Positions 8,975-17,670 of a DNA stretch of 44,606 nt are shown here, in pieces. Numbering within the stretch: the stretch's first letter is position 1; every line of letters starts with the position of its first letter. Both the position numbers and the translations under genes were made by a program. Under the pieces are notes generated by a model. It had not been told where the DNA came from, did not search any database, and was given only the letters and a program-made list of their open reading frames with translations. Source of the DNA: Candidatus Omnitrophota bacterium (GTDB lineage: Bacteria; Omnitrophota; Gorgyraeia; Gygaellales; Profunditerraquicolaceae); the NCBI GenBank assembly GCA_016867115.1, contig VGKG01000004.1, positions 70,536-115,141 of the forward strand. Reading direction: 5' to 3'.

Positions 8975-10018
8975 CTAGAGCCTTTCTAACGCTGCGCTGA
9001 AAATCTTATCCCACCTGTACTTTTCGGCAAGATTCTTTGTGTTCTGCCGGTACGCCTGAAGCAAGGCGTCATCAGTCAAAAACTTAATCATTGCCTGCAT
9101 AAGCTGTTGGCGGTCATAGTCGATGCAAATTCCGCACCCCTCCTTCTCGATCTCAAGGGCTACCCGAGGGACCCGGGTTATCACCATCGGTAAACCACAG
9201 GATAGATAAACTTTCACCTTCCCGGGATCAGTGTACTGTGAAATCGTGCCTTCTGCGTAAGGGGCAACGGCAAAAGCGCATTGAGAGAGCAATTGATAGA
9301 CGCGTGAGATCTCTCCGATAAAGCCGGTAAACTCAATATTCGCACCAAGGGCCTCTTGCCTAAGTTTTTCTTCTATCGGGCCGCTGCCAATGATCAAAAG
9401 CCTGGCTTGCGGGACTATTTCGGCGATCCGGGGGAAAACTTCGATCAAAAGCTCTAAGCCCATCCCCTCTTTAAGATGGCCGACAAAACCTATTGTATGG
9501 CGGTTTATCCGGGAAAAAGGAAGCGTCTCTATGTCATCTGTGCCGTCAGGCACAGATATCTGCTTGCTTCTGTATTTAACGGGAACTCCTCTTTTTTCAC
9601 GCTCCTGGGCCATTAAATCCAGCGGCATGATCGAGGATGAATTCCATACTATATCCGCCCGCCTTAGGCAGAAATAATCCAGCCACAGATAAATGCGGTC
9701 CAGGATTATATTATTAAAGCGCTTAAGCGAATAATCCGGGGTAAAAAAAATCACCTTTTTTACCCGGCCTATTTTTTTCAAAACTATCCCGATAAAGGCA
9801 TTCAGGTTATTCGAGCCGAAGTAGAGGTCATAAGTTTTAACCTTCCTGAATACCCGCCAGAAGGTCTCCAGCGCACCCCAGCTCCAGCTGAAAATATTTC
9901 CGAAGAGAGGGTGGCCGATAAATAAGACCTCTTTACCTTCTTTTAAAAGGTAGTCCCTGAAAGCCTGTGAGGTACCGGGTGAAAATACGTGGGTTACGAC
10001 TACGACACTTTTAAACAT
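8975..10018 (-). CDS. GT4-like glycosyltransferase
   Basis: This 347-residue protein looks like a GT-B enzyme. The N-terminal half contains DLYFGSNNLNAFIG and a FFTPDYSLKRF segment. The C-terminal half starts with HTIGFVGHLKEGMGLELLIE, includes ARLLIIGSGPIEEKL and AVAPYAEGTISQYTDPGKVKVY, and ends in a helix returning to the N-domain. The donor-site signature is TDPGKVKVYLSCGLPMVIT rather than a clean E-x7-E, so it is a divergent GT4 member. It is separated from the neighbouring GT4 by 16 bp and from the methyltransferase by 19 bp. Confidence 0.88.
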   Translation of the reverse strand: MFKSVVVVTHVFSPGTSQAFRDYLLKEGKEVLFIGHPLFGNIFSWSWGALETFWRVFRKVKTYDLYFGSNNLNAFIGIVLKKIGRVKKVIFFTPDYSLKRFNNIILDRIYLWLDYFCLRRADIVWNSSSIMPLDLMAQEREKRGVPVKYRSKQISVPDGTDDIETLPFSRINRHTIGFVGHLKEGMGLELLIEVFPRIAEIVPQARLLIIGSGPIEEKLRQEALGANIEFTGFIGEISRVYQLLSQCAFAVAPYAEGTISQYTDPGKVKVYLSCGLPMVITRVPRVALEIEKEGCGICIDYDRQQLMQAMIKFLTDDALLQAYRQNTKNLAEKYRWDKIFSAALERL

Positions 10019-10037
10019 TCAAGACTTGGGTGTTAAA

Positions 10038-10778
10038 TTATTTTTTCTCCAGTAAGCAAATTATTTGAAAGGCAAAAGCAGGGATTTTTGACAAGATGCA
10101 GTCGGCAAAACTCATTATCGCAGGCACGGTATTCTCCCTTGCGCCCCTTAACTGAATTATTTTAAAACCGTATAAATTTACTAACTGTTTAAAGGCCCTG
10201 AGTGTATAAAGACGCACAAAACCTTTTGAAACCTGCGGATACTTTGACGGTAGAAGGAACAACTTTCCCACATCGTAATTCCTTGAGACGATATCATAAT
10301 ATGGCTGAAAACCTAAAAGTACCGCGATGCGGCTGGCCCATGAGGCCAGATTGGGAAATGAAATTACTAGTTGCCCATTTTTTGCCAGGACGCGGTGCAA
10401 TTCTGAAAGCAGCCGGTCAGGGTCAAAGACTAGCTCGATCAAATTGCCACAGAAGATAAAGTCAAAGCTTTCGGCATCAAAGGGCAGGTCCTTTTCATCC
10501 GTGTCCAATACAGTTGCCTCGACGCCATGACTTTTAGCTTCATTTACCGCTTTAGCAGAGATATCAATACCGTAAATTTTCTTTGCCTGTAAAACCTTTC
10601 CCAGCACAGAAGTAAAAAAACCGTCTCCGCAACCCACATCCAGCATGCGCTGAGGAGGCTTAGAAACCAAATGTTGCGCGAATCTTAACGTCTCGCGTAA
10701 ACGGAAGTTATCCTTCAGGTTCTCTGTCCGGGAATAATGTTCGGTGTATATTTGTTTTACTCCGGAGTTATCCATCAT
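10038..10778 (-). CDS. Class I SAM-dependent methyltransferase
   Basis: This 246-residue protein has MLDVGCGDGFFTSVL (motif I, about residues 45-59), IYGIDISAKAV (ribose binding), FDFIFCGNLIELV and LAKNGQLVISFPN, the standard Methyltransf_11 layout. The C-terminal quarter (LRAFKQLVNLYGFKII) is like lipid- or sugar-modifying methyltransferases of polysaccharide loci. Two ATG codons lie at 10778 and 10775; the first directly abuts the aminotransferase stop. Specificity is unknown. Confidence 0.9.
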   Translation of the reverse strand: MMDNSGVKQIYTEHYSRTENLKDNFRLRETLRFAQHLVSKPPQRMLDVGCGDGFFTSVLGKVLQAKKIYGIDISAKAVNEAKSHGVEATVLDTDEKDLPFDAESFDFIFCGNLIELVFDPDRLLSELHRVLAKNGQLVISFPNLASWASRIAVLLGFQPYYDIVSRNYDVGKLFLLPSKYPQVSKGFVRLYTLRAFKQLVNLYGFKIIQLRGARENTVPAIMSFADCILSKIPAFAFQIICLLEKK

Positions 10779-11900
10779 TTAATTTGTCTTACCTGTAATA
10801 AAATCATTTACTGCCTTACAGACATAACTGGCCTCATCAAAGGATAAATGCGGCCCCATAGGAAGGCTTAAGATCTCGTCAGAAAGTTTATTGGTTAAAG
10901 CGAAATTTTTGCTTAAATGGTTGATTTCTTTATAGGCAACCTGACTGTAAGGCGGTACGGGATAATGAATAAGCGTATCTACTCCGTTTTCTTTCAGGTG
11001 CGCGATCAGCTTCTGGCGCTCTTTCGCGCGGATGACGAAGAGATGCCAGACGTGTTCGTTCTCTTCAAGGCACACAGGAAGGATAAAACCGTCTTTCTTT
11101 GCCGGATTAATATGCTCAAGATAATAGCGGGCGATCTTTTGCCTGCGGCTATTCCATTCATCCAGATACCTTAGTTTTACTCTTAAGATCGCTGCCTGGA
11201 CTTCATCCAGACGGCTGTTCACCCCTTTCAGGGAATTGTAATATTTCTTCTCTGAACCGTAATTCCTGGCAATGCGGATGTATTCGGCGATTCTTTCATC
11301 ATTAGTCGTCACTGCACCTCCATCCCCGCAGGCGCCTAAGTTCTTTCCGGGATAAAAACTGAATCCCGCAGCATCTCCCAGCGACCCTGCCTTCTTGCCA
11401 AAATGTTTTGCACCGTGCGCCTGAGCAGCATCTTCGATCAACTTGAGGCCGTGACGCTGGCAGACTTCACGGATAGAATCAATCCGGACAGCCTGACCGT
11501 ATAAATGCACAGGCATAACCGCCTTAGTTTTTTCAGTGATGGCAGCCTCGATCTTCTCCGGATCAATATTAAAAGTCCCTTCATCCGGTTCTACAAAAAC
11601 AGGCGTTGCCCCGACATTGCTGACCGCAAGGACAGTGGCGATATAGGTATTTGCCGGGACGATTACTTCATCACCTGCGCCAAACCCGCAGGCCCTTAAG
11701 ATGAGCTCCAGAGCATCCAGGCCATTACCTACCCCGACGCAGAATTTAACCCCGCAGTATCTGGCGAATTCTTCCTCAAACAGAGAGACATTCTCTCCAA
11801 GGATATACTGGCCTTTCTCCAGGGCCTTACTGACAGCCTCTTCTATTTCGGACCTTAATTCAAGGAATGCTGCGCTTAAGTCCAGGAATTTGATCTGCAT
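10779..11900 (-). CDS. DegT/DnrJ/EryC1/StrS sugar aminotransferase
   Basis: This PLP-dependent enzyme of 373 residues transfers an amino group, usually from glutamate, to a keto-sugar nucleotide. [16 protein letters not shown] carries the Schiff-base lysine at K186, EDAAQAHGA holds the PLP-ring aspartate near D157, and the N-terminus [10 protein letters not shown] is typical of the family. The motifs are nearest, from memory, to the 3-keto-sugar aminotransferases of the FdtB/QdtB/DesV group. ATG 11900 is favoured by GAGG 5 nt upstream; a GTG at 11933 would overlap the upstream gene. With the C-methyltransferase and RmlC-like genes it suggests a dTDP-amino-deoxysugar, but the product cannot be fixed. 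Confidence 0.93.
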   Translation of the reverse strand: MQIKFLDLSAAFLELRSEIEEAVSKALEKGQYILGENVSLFEEEFARYCGVKFCVGVGNGLDALELILRACGFGAGDEVIVPANTYIATVLAVSNVGATPVFVEPDEGTFNIDPEKIEAAITEKTKAVMPVHLYGQAVRIDSIREVCQRHGLKLIEDAAQAHGAKHFGKKAGSLGDAAGFSFYPGKNLGACGDGGAVTTNDERIAEYIRIARNYGSEKKYYNSLKGVNSRLDEVQAAILRVKLRYLDEWNSRRQKIARYYLEHINPAKKDGFILPVCLEENEHVWHLFVIRAKERQKLIAHLKENGVDTLIHYPVPPYSQVAYKEINHLSKNFALTNKLSDEILSLPMGPHLSFDEASYVCKAVNDFITGKTN

Positions 11901-11907
11901 ATTAACC

Positions 11908-12861
11908 TCAGAGGTTCTGTTTATCCACTTCACAATTAATGTTACCCAATCTCCCCAGAGTTTCTTTGATCAGGCCCGAAAGATCGTCGCTATAGCTAAA
12001 GCCGCGCTCAAGGGACTTTTGGTTTGAAACATTATAGGAGAGCTGATTCATGATCTTGGACTCTACGAATTTCACGCTAAAATCAGGAATATATGCTTTA
12101 ATCGTGTCCAGGATGTCTTTTACTGTCAGGTTGAGAGTCACGATATTATATATCTGGTTGTCAAAAATCCTTTCGTTAATAGCGTGGTTTATCGACCGCA
12201 CACAGTCATTTAGTCCGCAGTAGGGCCGTCTCTGATTAAGGGCGGTCTTCCAGACCGTAACCTCGCTTCCCAAAGCAGCCTGCCAGATAAATTTATTTAC
12301 CGCGGTATGAAACCGCATCCCGACCGAATATCCAAAGATGGTCCCCAGGCGCAGGATCAGGGCATCAAACTTGCCCCTGCCGGCCAGGCCCTGAATTAAT
12401 TTTTCTCCGTAAAGCTTTGATTCGGCATAAGGACTCTGCGGCTTAAGCCGCGATTCCGGGCAATTCTCATCCACTATTTCTTCCTGAGAGCCATAGACGC
12501 TGGTCGTTGAAAAAAATACGAGCGGCCGGCTGTATTTGGCACAAAGCTCTACCACATGGGTCAGGCCGTCTTTATTTACCCTCTCTACAAGTTCGGCATT
12601 CTTAAAACTCTCCTCGGCATTAGTAACGGCAGCCAGATGCACTACGACATCAGAGTCCTTGATTACCCGGTCTATTTCATGCGAAAGTATATCCAGCTCA
12701 AAAAAACGGAAGCTCTTATCATCCGGCAGATCAAAGAGAGAAGCGTACCTCTGCGTCATCAGATTATCCACCAGATACACTTTTTTCAGCCCCTTGACCG
12801 ACAGATTGCGGATTAGATGCGAACCGATGTGCCCCAGGGCTCCGGTGATACAGATATTCAT
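11908..12861 (-). CDS. NAD-dependent epimerase/dehydratase (SDR)
   Basis: This 317-residue extended SDR has the NAD-binding loop GALGHIGSH (residues 7-15), [10 protein letters not shown], an STTSVYG active-site strand with the catalytic Ser/Thr, and YAESK as the catalytic Tyr-x3-Lys. [15 protein letters not shown] follows, where substrate-specific residues lie. AGAGGAG lies 9 nt before ATG 12861. It is the last of three adjacent SDR genes and probably reduces, epimerises or dehydrates a sugar nucleotide used by the neighbouring aminotransferase. The reaction cannot be assigned. Confidence 0.9.
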   Translation of the reverse strand: MNICITGALGHIGSHLIRNLSVKGLKKVYLVDNLMTQRYASLFDLPDDKSFRFFELDILSHEIDRVIKDSDVVVHLAAVTNAEESFKNAELVERVNKDGLTHVVELCAKYSRPLVFFSTTSVYGSQEEIVDENCPESRLKPQSPYAESKLYGEKLIQGLAGRGKFDALILRLGTIFGYSVGMRFHTAVNKFIWQAALGSEVTVWKTALNQRRPYCGLNDCVRSINHAINERIFDNQIYNIVTLNLTVKDILDTIKAYIPDFSVKFVESKIMNQLSYNVSNQKSLERGFSYSDDLSGLIKETLGRLGNINCEVDKQNL

Positions 12862-12862
12862 A

Positions 12863-13834
12863 CTAGATATCTCCTCTTTTACTTTTATATTCTTCCATAA
12901 TTTCCTTCGTCTTTAATAACCCCTGCCTTAGTGTGAAGCGGGGCTTCCACTGCAGCTTGTTATACAACTTTGCGCCGCTAATGATCACATCATCGATCTC
13001 TATTCTCTTTCTGATCTCCGGCCACGCTACAGTCACTACCTTTCCTTTTCCAAAGGCAGAAACGATCTCTTCGGCAATTTTACGCACAGAATAGTGCTCG
13101 CGATGAACCGCAAAGTAAATGCCCCCGAAAATTTCTTTATGGAAGATCGCCTGATAGAGAAGATCGCAGGCATCCTCTACGTACATAACATTACGGATCT
13201 GACTGCCTTTGCCGTAAATCGAGATCTCTTTGCCTGAAAATGCCCGGTGAATAAAATAATTGATGAAGCCAAACTCAGGCGAGGCCTTACCATACGGGCC
13301 GTAGAGATTGGCAAACCTGAGCACCAGGGTTTTCAGATCATAGACGCGGTTATAGATATAATAGTACTTCTCCGCTACGCCCTTATTTGCGGAATAAATA
13401 TCGAGGGGAAGCTCCTGATGCTTTTCATTGACTACCCGGGTTAAGGCCTTCCCGATAACCGTGCTGCTTGAGGCATAGATCACAAGCGCCCTTTTATTGT
13501 GCCTCCTGACCGCCTCAAGCAGGGTGATGTTGCCTGTGCAGTTTATTGCGATATCATAGGCAGGGTCAACAAAGGACATGGGGTGCGAACTCTGGGCAGC
13601 GCAATTGAAAATTACATCTTTGCCTTCGACAATCTTATCCATGGAGCGGCTATCGCGCATATCCGCCTGAATAAACTCGATCTCGCCCCTTTCCTCGTTT
13701 AGGAATTCAATGTCGCTTTTAAGCCGCGCGTCAAGAGAATCTACCACCGTAAGGTTGTGTTTCTTCTCCCGCAGGCAGCGCCTGACCAGGTTATTTCCTA
13801 CAAAACCGGCACCCCCTAAAATCAAAATATTCAT
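12863..13834 (-). CDS. NAD-dependent epimerase/dehydratase (SDR)
   Basis: This 323-residue extended SDR starts MNILILGGAGFVGNNLVRR, a GxxGxxG NAD site, and has FNCAAQSSHPMSF, the Ser-rich YASSSTVIGKA strand and the YSANK catalytic pair. RFANLYGPYGK and YGKGSQIRNVMYVEDAC are standard for sugar-nucleotide 4-epimerases and 4,6-dehydratases. It sits 1 bp from the next SDR gene and overlaps the upstream one by 4 bp, so the three are co-translated. UDP-glucose 4-epimerase-like is the nearest general label; the substrate is unproven. Confidence 0.9.
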   Translation of the reverse strand: MNILILGGAGFVGNNLVRRCLREKKHNLTVVDSLDARLKSDIEFLNEERGEIEFIQADMRDSRSMDKIVEGKDVIFNCAAQSSHPMSFVDPAYDIAINCTGNITLLEAVRRHNKRALVIYASSSTVIGKALTRVVNEKHQELPLDIYSANKGVAEKYYYIYNRVYDLKTLVLRFANLYGPYGKASPEFGFINYFIHRAFSGKEISIYGKGSQIRNVMYVEDACDLLYQAIFHKEIFGGIYFAVHREHYSVRKIAEEIVSAFGKGKVVTVAWPEIRKRIEIDDVIISGAKLYNKLQWKPRFTLRQGLLKTKEIMEEYKSKRGDI

Positions 13835-14826
13835 CGGCCTTCCTTGCTCAAGAAATGCTCTATGGTTCTGGAGATGCCTTCGCGCAGATCAACTTTTGCC
13901 TTCCATCCTGTAGCGCCGCAGAACTTTGCGCTATCCGCGACAAAATTGCGGAATTCTATTCTCGAAATTCCGTCCGGCGGGTCAACGTTCTGGATTTTCG
14001 CTTCTCTCCCTGTCTTAAGCGAAACAATTTCTTTTATCAAACCTGCAGCGTCTTTTATGGTAGTTCCGGAACCGCTGCCTATAAGATAATGGCTGCCCTT
14101 TAGGGCGGACAATTTTAGCGCAGCTATCAGAAACGCCTCTACCACATCATCTATATAGATGTAGTCCCGGATGTAATTACCGTCACCATAAATAGTCAGT
14201 GGCTCGGAATTTATGGCCTTACGGATAAAGGCATTCAATATGCCCCTATCCATACTGCTGGATGTTTGTCCCGGGCCATAGACATTAGCCAGGCGCAGAG
14301 TCAGAGCTTCTCCGCCCAGCTCATTACTGTAATATTCCAGATACCTCTCTGCTGCCAGCTTATTTATATCGTAGATTGTCACCGGGGAGTCTTTAATCGT
14401 TTCATTTACCGGAAAATCTGGGGTAAGCCCTGCCTGGGTAACTGTGCCGGAAAAGATTATCTGAGGCGAGATCTTCTCTTTCCGGCAGGCCTCGATCATA
14501 TTTATTATCGGCACTAAATTTGCTTCCAGGTCAAGAAGCGGGTTCTCATTAGCAAAACGGGAACTGGTTTGAGCCGCGAAATGAAAAAGCACGTCTGTCC
14601 CGCCAAGATGCTCCCTCCAGATATTTTTATCGTGGATATCTGCTTTAACCAAAGAAACTCTGGCAGCTGCCTGTGGCAGGGCTTCAAGTGGCCCGGGTTC
14701 TTTATCCAGCGCAATTATTTTACAGGCAAAGGCGCTTAATTTAGCGATGACTGCCTGACCAAGGTAACCGGCAGCGCCGGTAACGAGTAGGGTCTTATTC
14801 TTATAGAAAGCGTGCGGTTCTGACAT
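13831..14826 (-). CDS. NAD-dependent epimerase/dehydratase (SDR)
   Basis: The protein has 331 residues with TGAAGYLGQA as the NAD loop (about residues 17-26), FHFAAQTSSRFA, a FSGTVTQAG active-site strand, and YDINK as the Tyr-x3-Lys pair. RLANVYGPGQ and YGDGNYIRDYIYIDDVV are the usual C-terminal substrate-domain motifs. It resembles its two neighbours enough to suggest old duplication, but active-site strands differ (GTVTQ, SSTVI, TTSVYG), pointing to different reactions. AAGG precedes ATG 14826. It is 6 bp from the RmlC-like gene. Confidence 0.9.
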   Translation of the reverse strand: MSEPHAFYKNKTLLVTGAAGYLGQAVIAKLSAFACKIIALDKEPGPLEALPQAAARVSLVKADIHDKNIWREHLGGTDVLFHFAAQTSSRFANENPLLDLEANLVPIINMIEACRKEKISPQIIFSGTVTQAGLTPDFPVNETIKDSPVTIYDINKLAAERYLEYYSNELGGEALTLRLANVYGPGQTSSSMDRGILNAFIRKAINSEPLTIYGDGNYIRDYIYIDDVVEAFLIAALKLSALKGSHYLIGSGSGTTIKDAAGLIKEIVSLKTGREAKIQNVDPPDGISRIEFRNFVADSAKFCGATGWKAKVDLREGISRTIEHFLSKEGR

Positions 14827-14832
14827 ATAAAA

Positions 14833-15300
14833 TTACCTTATCTTAGGGGATGCTTCCCAGTCATAGCCGATCTGCGGGTCATCATGAGGAATCCGTAAAT
14901 CGTCCTTCGGGTCATATTCCCGGTTTGCCACATAGAGGATCTTCATCGGGCCATTAACGACCTTGTACCCGTGGGCAATCCCCGGAGGGATACGCACGAC
15001 TTTGATCCCGAAAGCCTCACCCATTAATATTTCTTCTATCTTCCCGAAGGTTTTCGAGCCCTTCCTTGTATCGTATAAAACCAGCTTCATATCCCCGGAT
15101 AAAACACACATCCAGTCCGTCTGGATCTTGTGCAGGTGCCAGGCCTTGGCTACTCCGGCAAACACGGTCGAGAAACTAAGCTGGCTGAATTTATCCCTGA
15201 AAATATCTTCCGGAGAACGAAAGATCTCGCAGAAAAAACCCCTCTCATCGTTAATAAGCTTTAGCTCTTTTACTTTTACTCCTTTAATCATACTGGCCAA
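14833..15300 (-). CDS. RmlC-like dTDP-sugar 3,5-epimerase family protein
   Basis: This 155-residue cupin-fold protein matches the RmlC family: DERGFFCEIFR near residues 18-28, KAWHLHKIQTDWMCV with the catalytic His region at about 53-67, and a PPGIAHGYKV strand. RmlC is usually about 180 residues, so this is a short member, like those that act as 3- or 5-epimerases in modified-deoxysugar pathways. The start is TTG 15300, chosen because a perfect AGGAGG lies 6 nt upstream; the ATG three codons later would be 15 nt away. The leader contains a perfect hairpin that also holds a TATAAT. It could support epimerisation of the C-methylated or aminated sugar, or L-rhamnose synthesis. Confidence 0.9.
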   Translation of the reverse strand: MASMIKGVKVKELKLINDERGFFCEIFRSPEDIFRDKFSQLSFSTVFAGVAKAWHLHKIQTDWMCVLSGDMKLVLYDTRKGSKTFGKIEEILMGEAFGIKVVRIPPGIAHGYKVVNGPMKILYVANREYDPKDDLRIPHDDPQIGYDWEASPKIR

Positions 15301-15322
15301 TTCGCACCTCCTCGTATAATCT

Positions 15323-15349
15323 TCACGTATAATTAGGGATTATACGTGA
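15323..15349 (-). promoter_or_regulatory. Perfect palindrome with embedded -10-like TATAAT
   Basis: TCACGTATAAT and ATTATACGTGA are perfect 11-bp inverted arms around a 5-nt loop. On the minus strand a TATAAT (15344-15339) lies in the first arm, 38 nt from the TTG start of the RmlC-like gene, so a promoter with an overlapping operator-like dyad is possible. The -35 region is poor (TTTTTA at 17-nt spacing). An extra CGTATAAT copy lies at 15313-15320. It could instead be part of the adjacent repeat element. Confidence 0.4.
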
Positions 15350-15432
15350 TTACGCAGATTTTAAAAAAGATTACAAAGATCTTTCCGAGAGATTTAATCT
15401 GTGAAATCTATGTTTCTTAATCTGTGTAATCA
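15347..15432. repeat. Foldback repeat element, nested inverted arms
   Basis: TGATTACGCAGATT (15347-15360) and AATCTGTGTAATCA (15419-15432) are inverted with 13 of 14 matches. A nested, weaker pair lies at 15369-15380 and 15397-15408, again of GATTnnnnAGAT type. The whole 86 bp can fold back on itself and occupies much of the 159-bp gap between the C-methyltransferase and the RmlC-like gene, the largest sugar-locus gap. It carries no gene and looks like a non-autonomous intergenic repeat. Confidence 0.7.
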
Positions 15433-15459
15433 TCAATGGTTTTTATAGTGCGCTTACAA

Positions 15460-16674
15460 TCACTCAATAGAAACCTTTGGGAAATAAGTAATAAACTTGC
15501 CGCCGTTCTTACGGTAAGCATCTTCTTTTTTCAGGATCTCTTCTTTATGATTCCAGGCCAAAAGCAACGTATAAGGCACATTATCGTTAAGGAAATTACC
15601 GTACGCCTTAACCGGAATGTGCATGCCCGGAGTAAACTTATCGATCTTTGTCGGCGTAATATCAGAGATATAATCCAAAATCTCAGGCCCGATTTGCGCG
15701 TAATTTAGGACAGTAGTGCTCTTTGAGGTAGCGCCGTAGCCTGCGATACGCTTACCTTCGGCCTTGAGGCGCATTAATGTTGACTTGAGATCCTGACAGA
15801 TCCTATCCACGCTCTCTTTGAATCTTGCGTAACCCTCTATTCTGTCAAGGCCTAAAGCCTTCTCTTCGGATAAATACTTTTCTACCCGCGTATTAACTGC
15901 CCGGGCAGCTCCTTTTTCGATGTAATAACGCATGGATCCGCCGTGCACATTCTGCGCCTGCATATCTACCAGCTTAAGCCCGTGTCTTTTAGCAAGCTCT
16001 GCTACTGAAAGGCCGCTATAGTAGTAAACATGCTCATCATAGATCTGGTCAAAAGATGACTTCCTGACAATGTCTCCTAAATACGGGTCTTCAAAGAAGA
16101 GTGCTCCGTCATCTTTTAATAGGGCGTCTACCCCTTCAAACACCGAATTGATATCTTCTATATGGCACATCACGTTTGCACCGCAGATGACATCCGCCTT
16201 GCCGTATTTTTGGGCTATCTCTAAGGCGGTTTGACGATTAAAGAAGCATTCTTCAACCGTCACCCCATTCCTTCGTGCCAATTGTGCGACATTTGACGAG
16301 GGCTCTATACCTACGTGCTTTATTCCTGCAGCCGCCACATGGCGCAGCATGATCCCGTCATTACAACCAAGCTCTACGGCCAGAAAATCATTTTTTCCGG
16401 AGGCGCTTTCAATTATAGCCTCTGCGGTCTTCCGGAAATGCTCTTGCATCGCCTTTGAGGTAGAAGAAATAAAGTGGTAGTGCTCATTAAACATCATCTC
16501 CGGCTTAACTGTATTCTCAAGTTGGGCCATAAAACAGGTGGGGCAGAAAACAAAGACCAGGTCAAAAAAGAACTCGCTACCTGTCGGTTTTTCCAAAAAC
16601 CCGTTTGCTATGGGCATCTTGCCAAAATCCATTACCCTTACAGTCTTACTTTTACATATCCGGCAGTCAGCCAT
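15460..16674 (-). CDS. Sugar C-methyltransferase, TylC3/NovU-like
   Basis: This 404-residue protein has the three-part architecture of sugar C-methyltransferases. The N-terminal zinc domain has C4, C7, C44 and C47 (CRIC, CPTC). The SAM domain has VELGCNDGIML (residues 100-110). A C-terminal domain carries GYGATSKSTTVLNY near 315-328. Such enzymes methylate C3 of a dTDP-4-keto-deoxysugar using SAM, as in mycarose and novobiocin sugar synthesis, though the same architecture is common in uncharacterised glycan loci. GAGGAG lies 8 nt before ATG 16674. Neighbours include an RmlC-like protein, SDR enzymes and an aminotransferase, which fits a branched deoxysugar. Confidence 0.92.
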   Translation of the reverse strand: MADCRICKSKTVRVMDFGKMPIANGFLEKPTGSEFFFDLVFVFCPTCFMAQLENTVKPEMMFNEHYHFISSTSKAMQEHFRKTAEAIIESASGKNDFLAVELGCNDGIMLRHVAAAGIKHVGIEPSSNVAQLARRNGVTVEECFFNRQTALEIAQKYGKADVICGANVMCHIEDINSVFEGVDALLKDDGALFFEDPYLGDIVRKSSFDQIYDEHVYYYSGLSVAELAKRHGLKLVDMQAQNVHGGSMRYYIEKGAARAVNTRVEKYLSEEKALGLDRIEGYARFKESVDRICQDLKSTLMRLKAEGKRIAGYGATSKSTTVLNYAQIGPEILDYISDITPTKIDKFTPGMHIPVKAYGNFLNDNVPYTLLLAWNHKEEILKKEDAYRKNGGKFITYFPKVSIE

Positions 16675-17670
16675 TTATATCGCTCCTCGTAAAAACATAC
16701 GCCCCTTTTTTGTAAAAATTACCAGGTAGGCGTAGGTATAAAACTGTAAGCAACTCACCCAGGGATGATAAAGCCAGAAGATATTCCTGTCTTTAAGGCT
16801 CAGGTAAATACTGTGGAAGAGTGAAAAAACAGGAAGCGCGCTATAAACCGACCAAAGGAAAGCCCGGACCTTAAAACCCGGGGTAAAAACCCAGCCCATA
16901 TTACGCGTCTGTCGCTTATCCAGGAGATGCTGCATCAGGTTTCTCTTCCATTTTTTCACCCAATCCCCTAATCGCGCCAGATGATGATGATAAACAAAGG
17001 GGCTGGTAAAATATGCTACCCTGTTATCTCCCTGCTCAACCATATATTGAAAAGCGTCATTATCACCCAGATATCCTTCCTGGGACCAGATGTTTTTTAT
17101 TTTATTTGTCCGGTAAACCAGGCCGTTTGCCCCCCAGACCAGGGGCTTCTTAGGATCAACTGCAAAGATAAAGCAATCCTTTTTAATGGCGGAGGTGCTT
17201 TTAAGGTATTCCTTAAGATTCCTGTTCAGGAACCAGTTTAAAGGATCGCTCTGGATCAGTTCAAAATACTTATTCAGCTTAGGGTCGTTCTCTCCGGAAG
17301 CAAGCCGTCCCCAGAGGGCCGAGATTTCCTGCTCGGCCGTAAATACCTCTACCACCCTCTCTATCCAATCACGGCCTATCAGCTCATTGTCTGCAGCAAA
17401 GACCACCAGCAATTCACCGCCTGCCTTAGCTACCCCCAGCTGCACCCCGTATTCAGCAAGCTTTTTGGGATTATTATAAATGACACAACCGAATTCTTTG
17501 GCTATTTCAAGGGTGCTGTCGCCTGATCCGCCGTCTAAAATCAGGATCTCGACTCTTTCCTGGGGGTACTTTTGCCCCCTGATAGATTTAAGGCAAACCT
17601 TAAGATGCAATGAGGCATTAAGCGTCGGGATGACAAAACTTATGCTAGGGAGACTTTCTTGAGCGCACAC
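16675..17670 (-). CDS. GT2-family glycosyltransferase
   Basis: This 331-residue GT-A protein opens with ISFVIPTLNASLHLKVCLKSI, has LILDGGSGDST as the nucleotide loop and FAADNELIGRDWIERV at the DxD-equivalent position, where the first acidic residue pair reads AADNE. WGANGLVYR and YLGDNDAFQYMVEQ cover the acceptor side and catalytic-base region. Two hydrophobic segments near the C-terminus suggest membrane association. The start is GTG 17670, with AAGGA 6 nt upstream; it overlaps the acyltransferase gene by 26 bp. Its stop abuts the C-methyltransferase start. Confidence 0.92.
   Translation of the reverse strand: MCAQESLPSISFVIPTLNASLHLKVCLKSIRGQKYPQERVEILILDGGSGDSTLEIAKEFGCVIYNNPKKLAEYGVQLGVAKAGGELLVVFAADNELIGRDWIERVVEVFTAEQEISALWGRLASGENDPKLNKYFELIQSDPLNWFLNRNLKEYLKSTSAIKKDCFIFAVDPKKPLVWGANGLVYRTNKIKNIWSQEGYLGDNDAFQYMVEQGDNRVAYFTSPFVYHHHLARLGDWVKKWKRNLMQHLLDKRQTRNMGWVFTPGFKVRAFLWSVYSALPVFSLFHSIYLSLKDRNIFWLYHPWVSCLQFYTYAYLVIFTKKGRMFLRGAI

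Noticed and set aside
14655-14680. CTGCC/GGCAG small palindrome in the 13831-14826 SDR gene
   Set aside because: Arms are only about 5 bp and the encoded residues fit the protein; likely chance.
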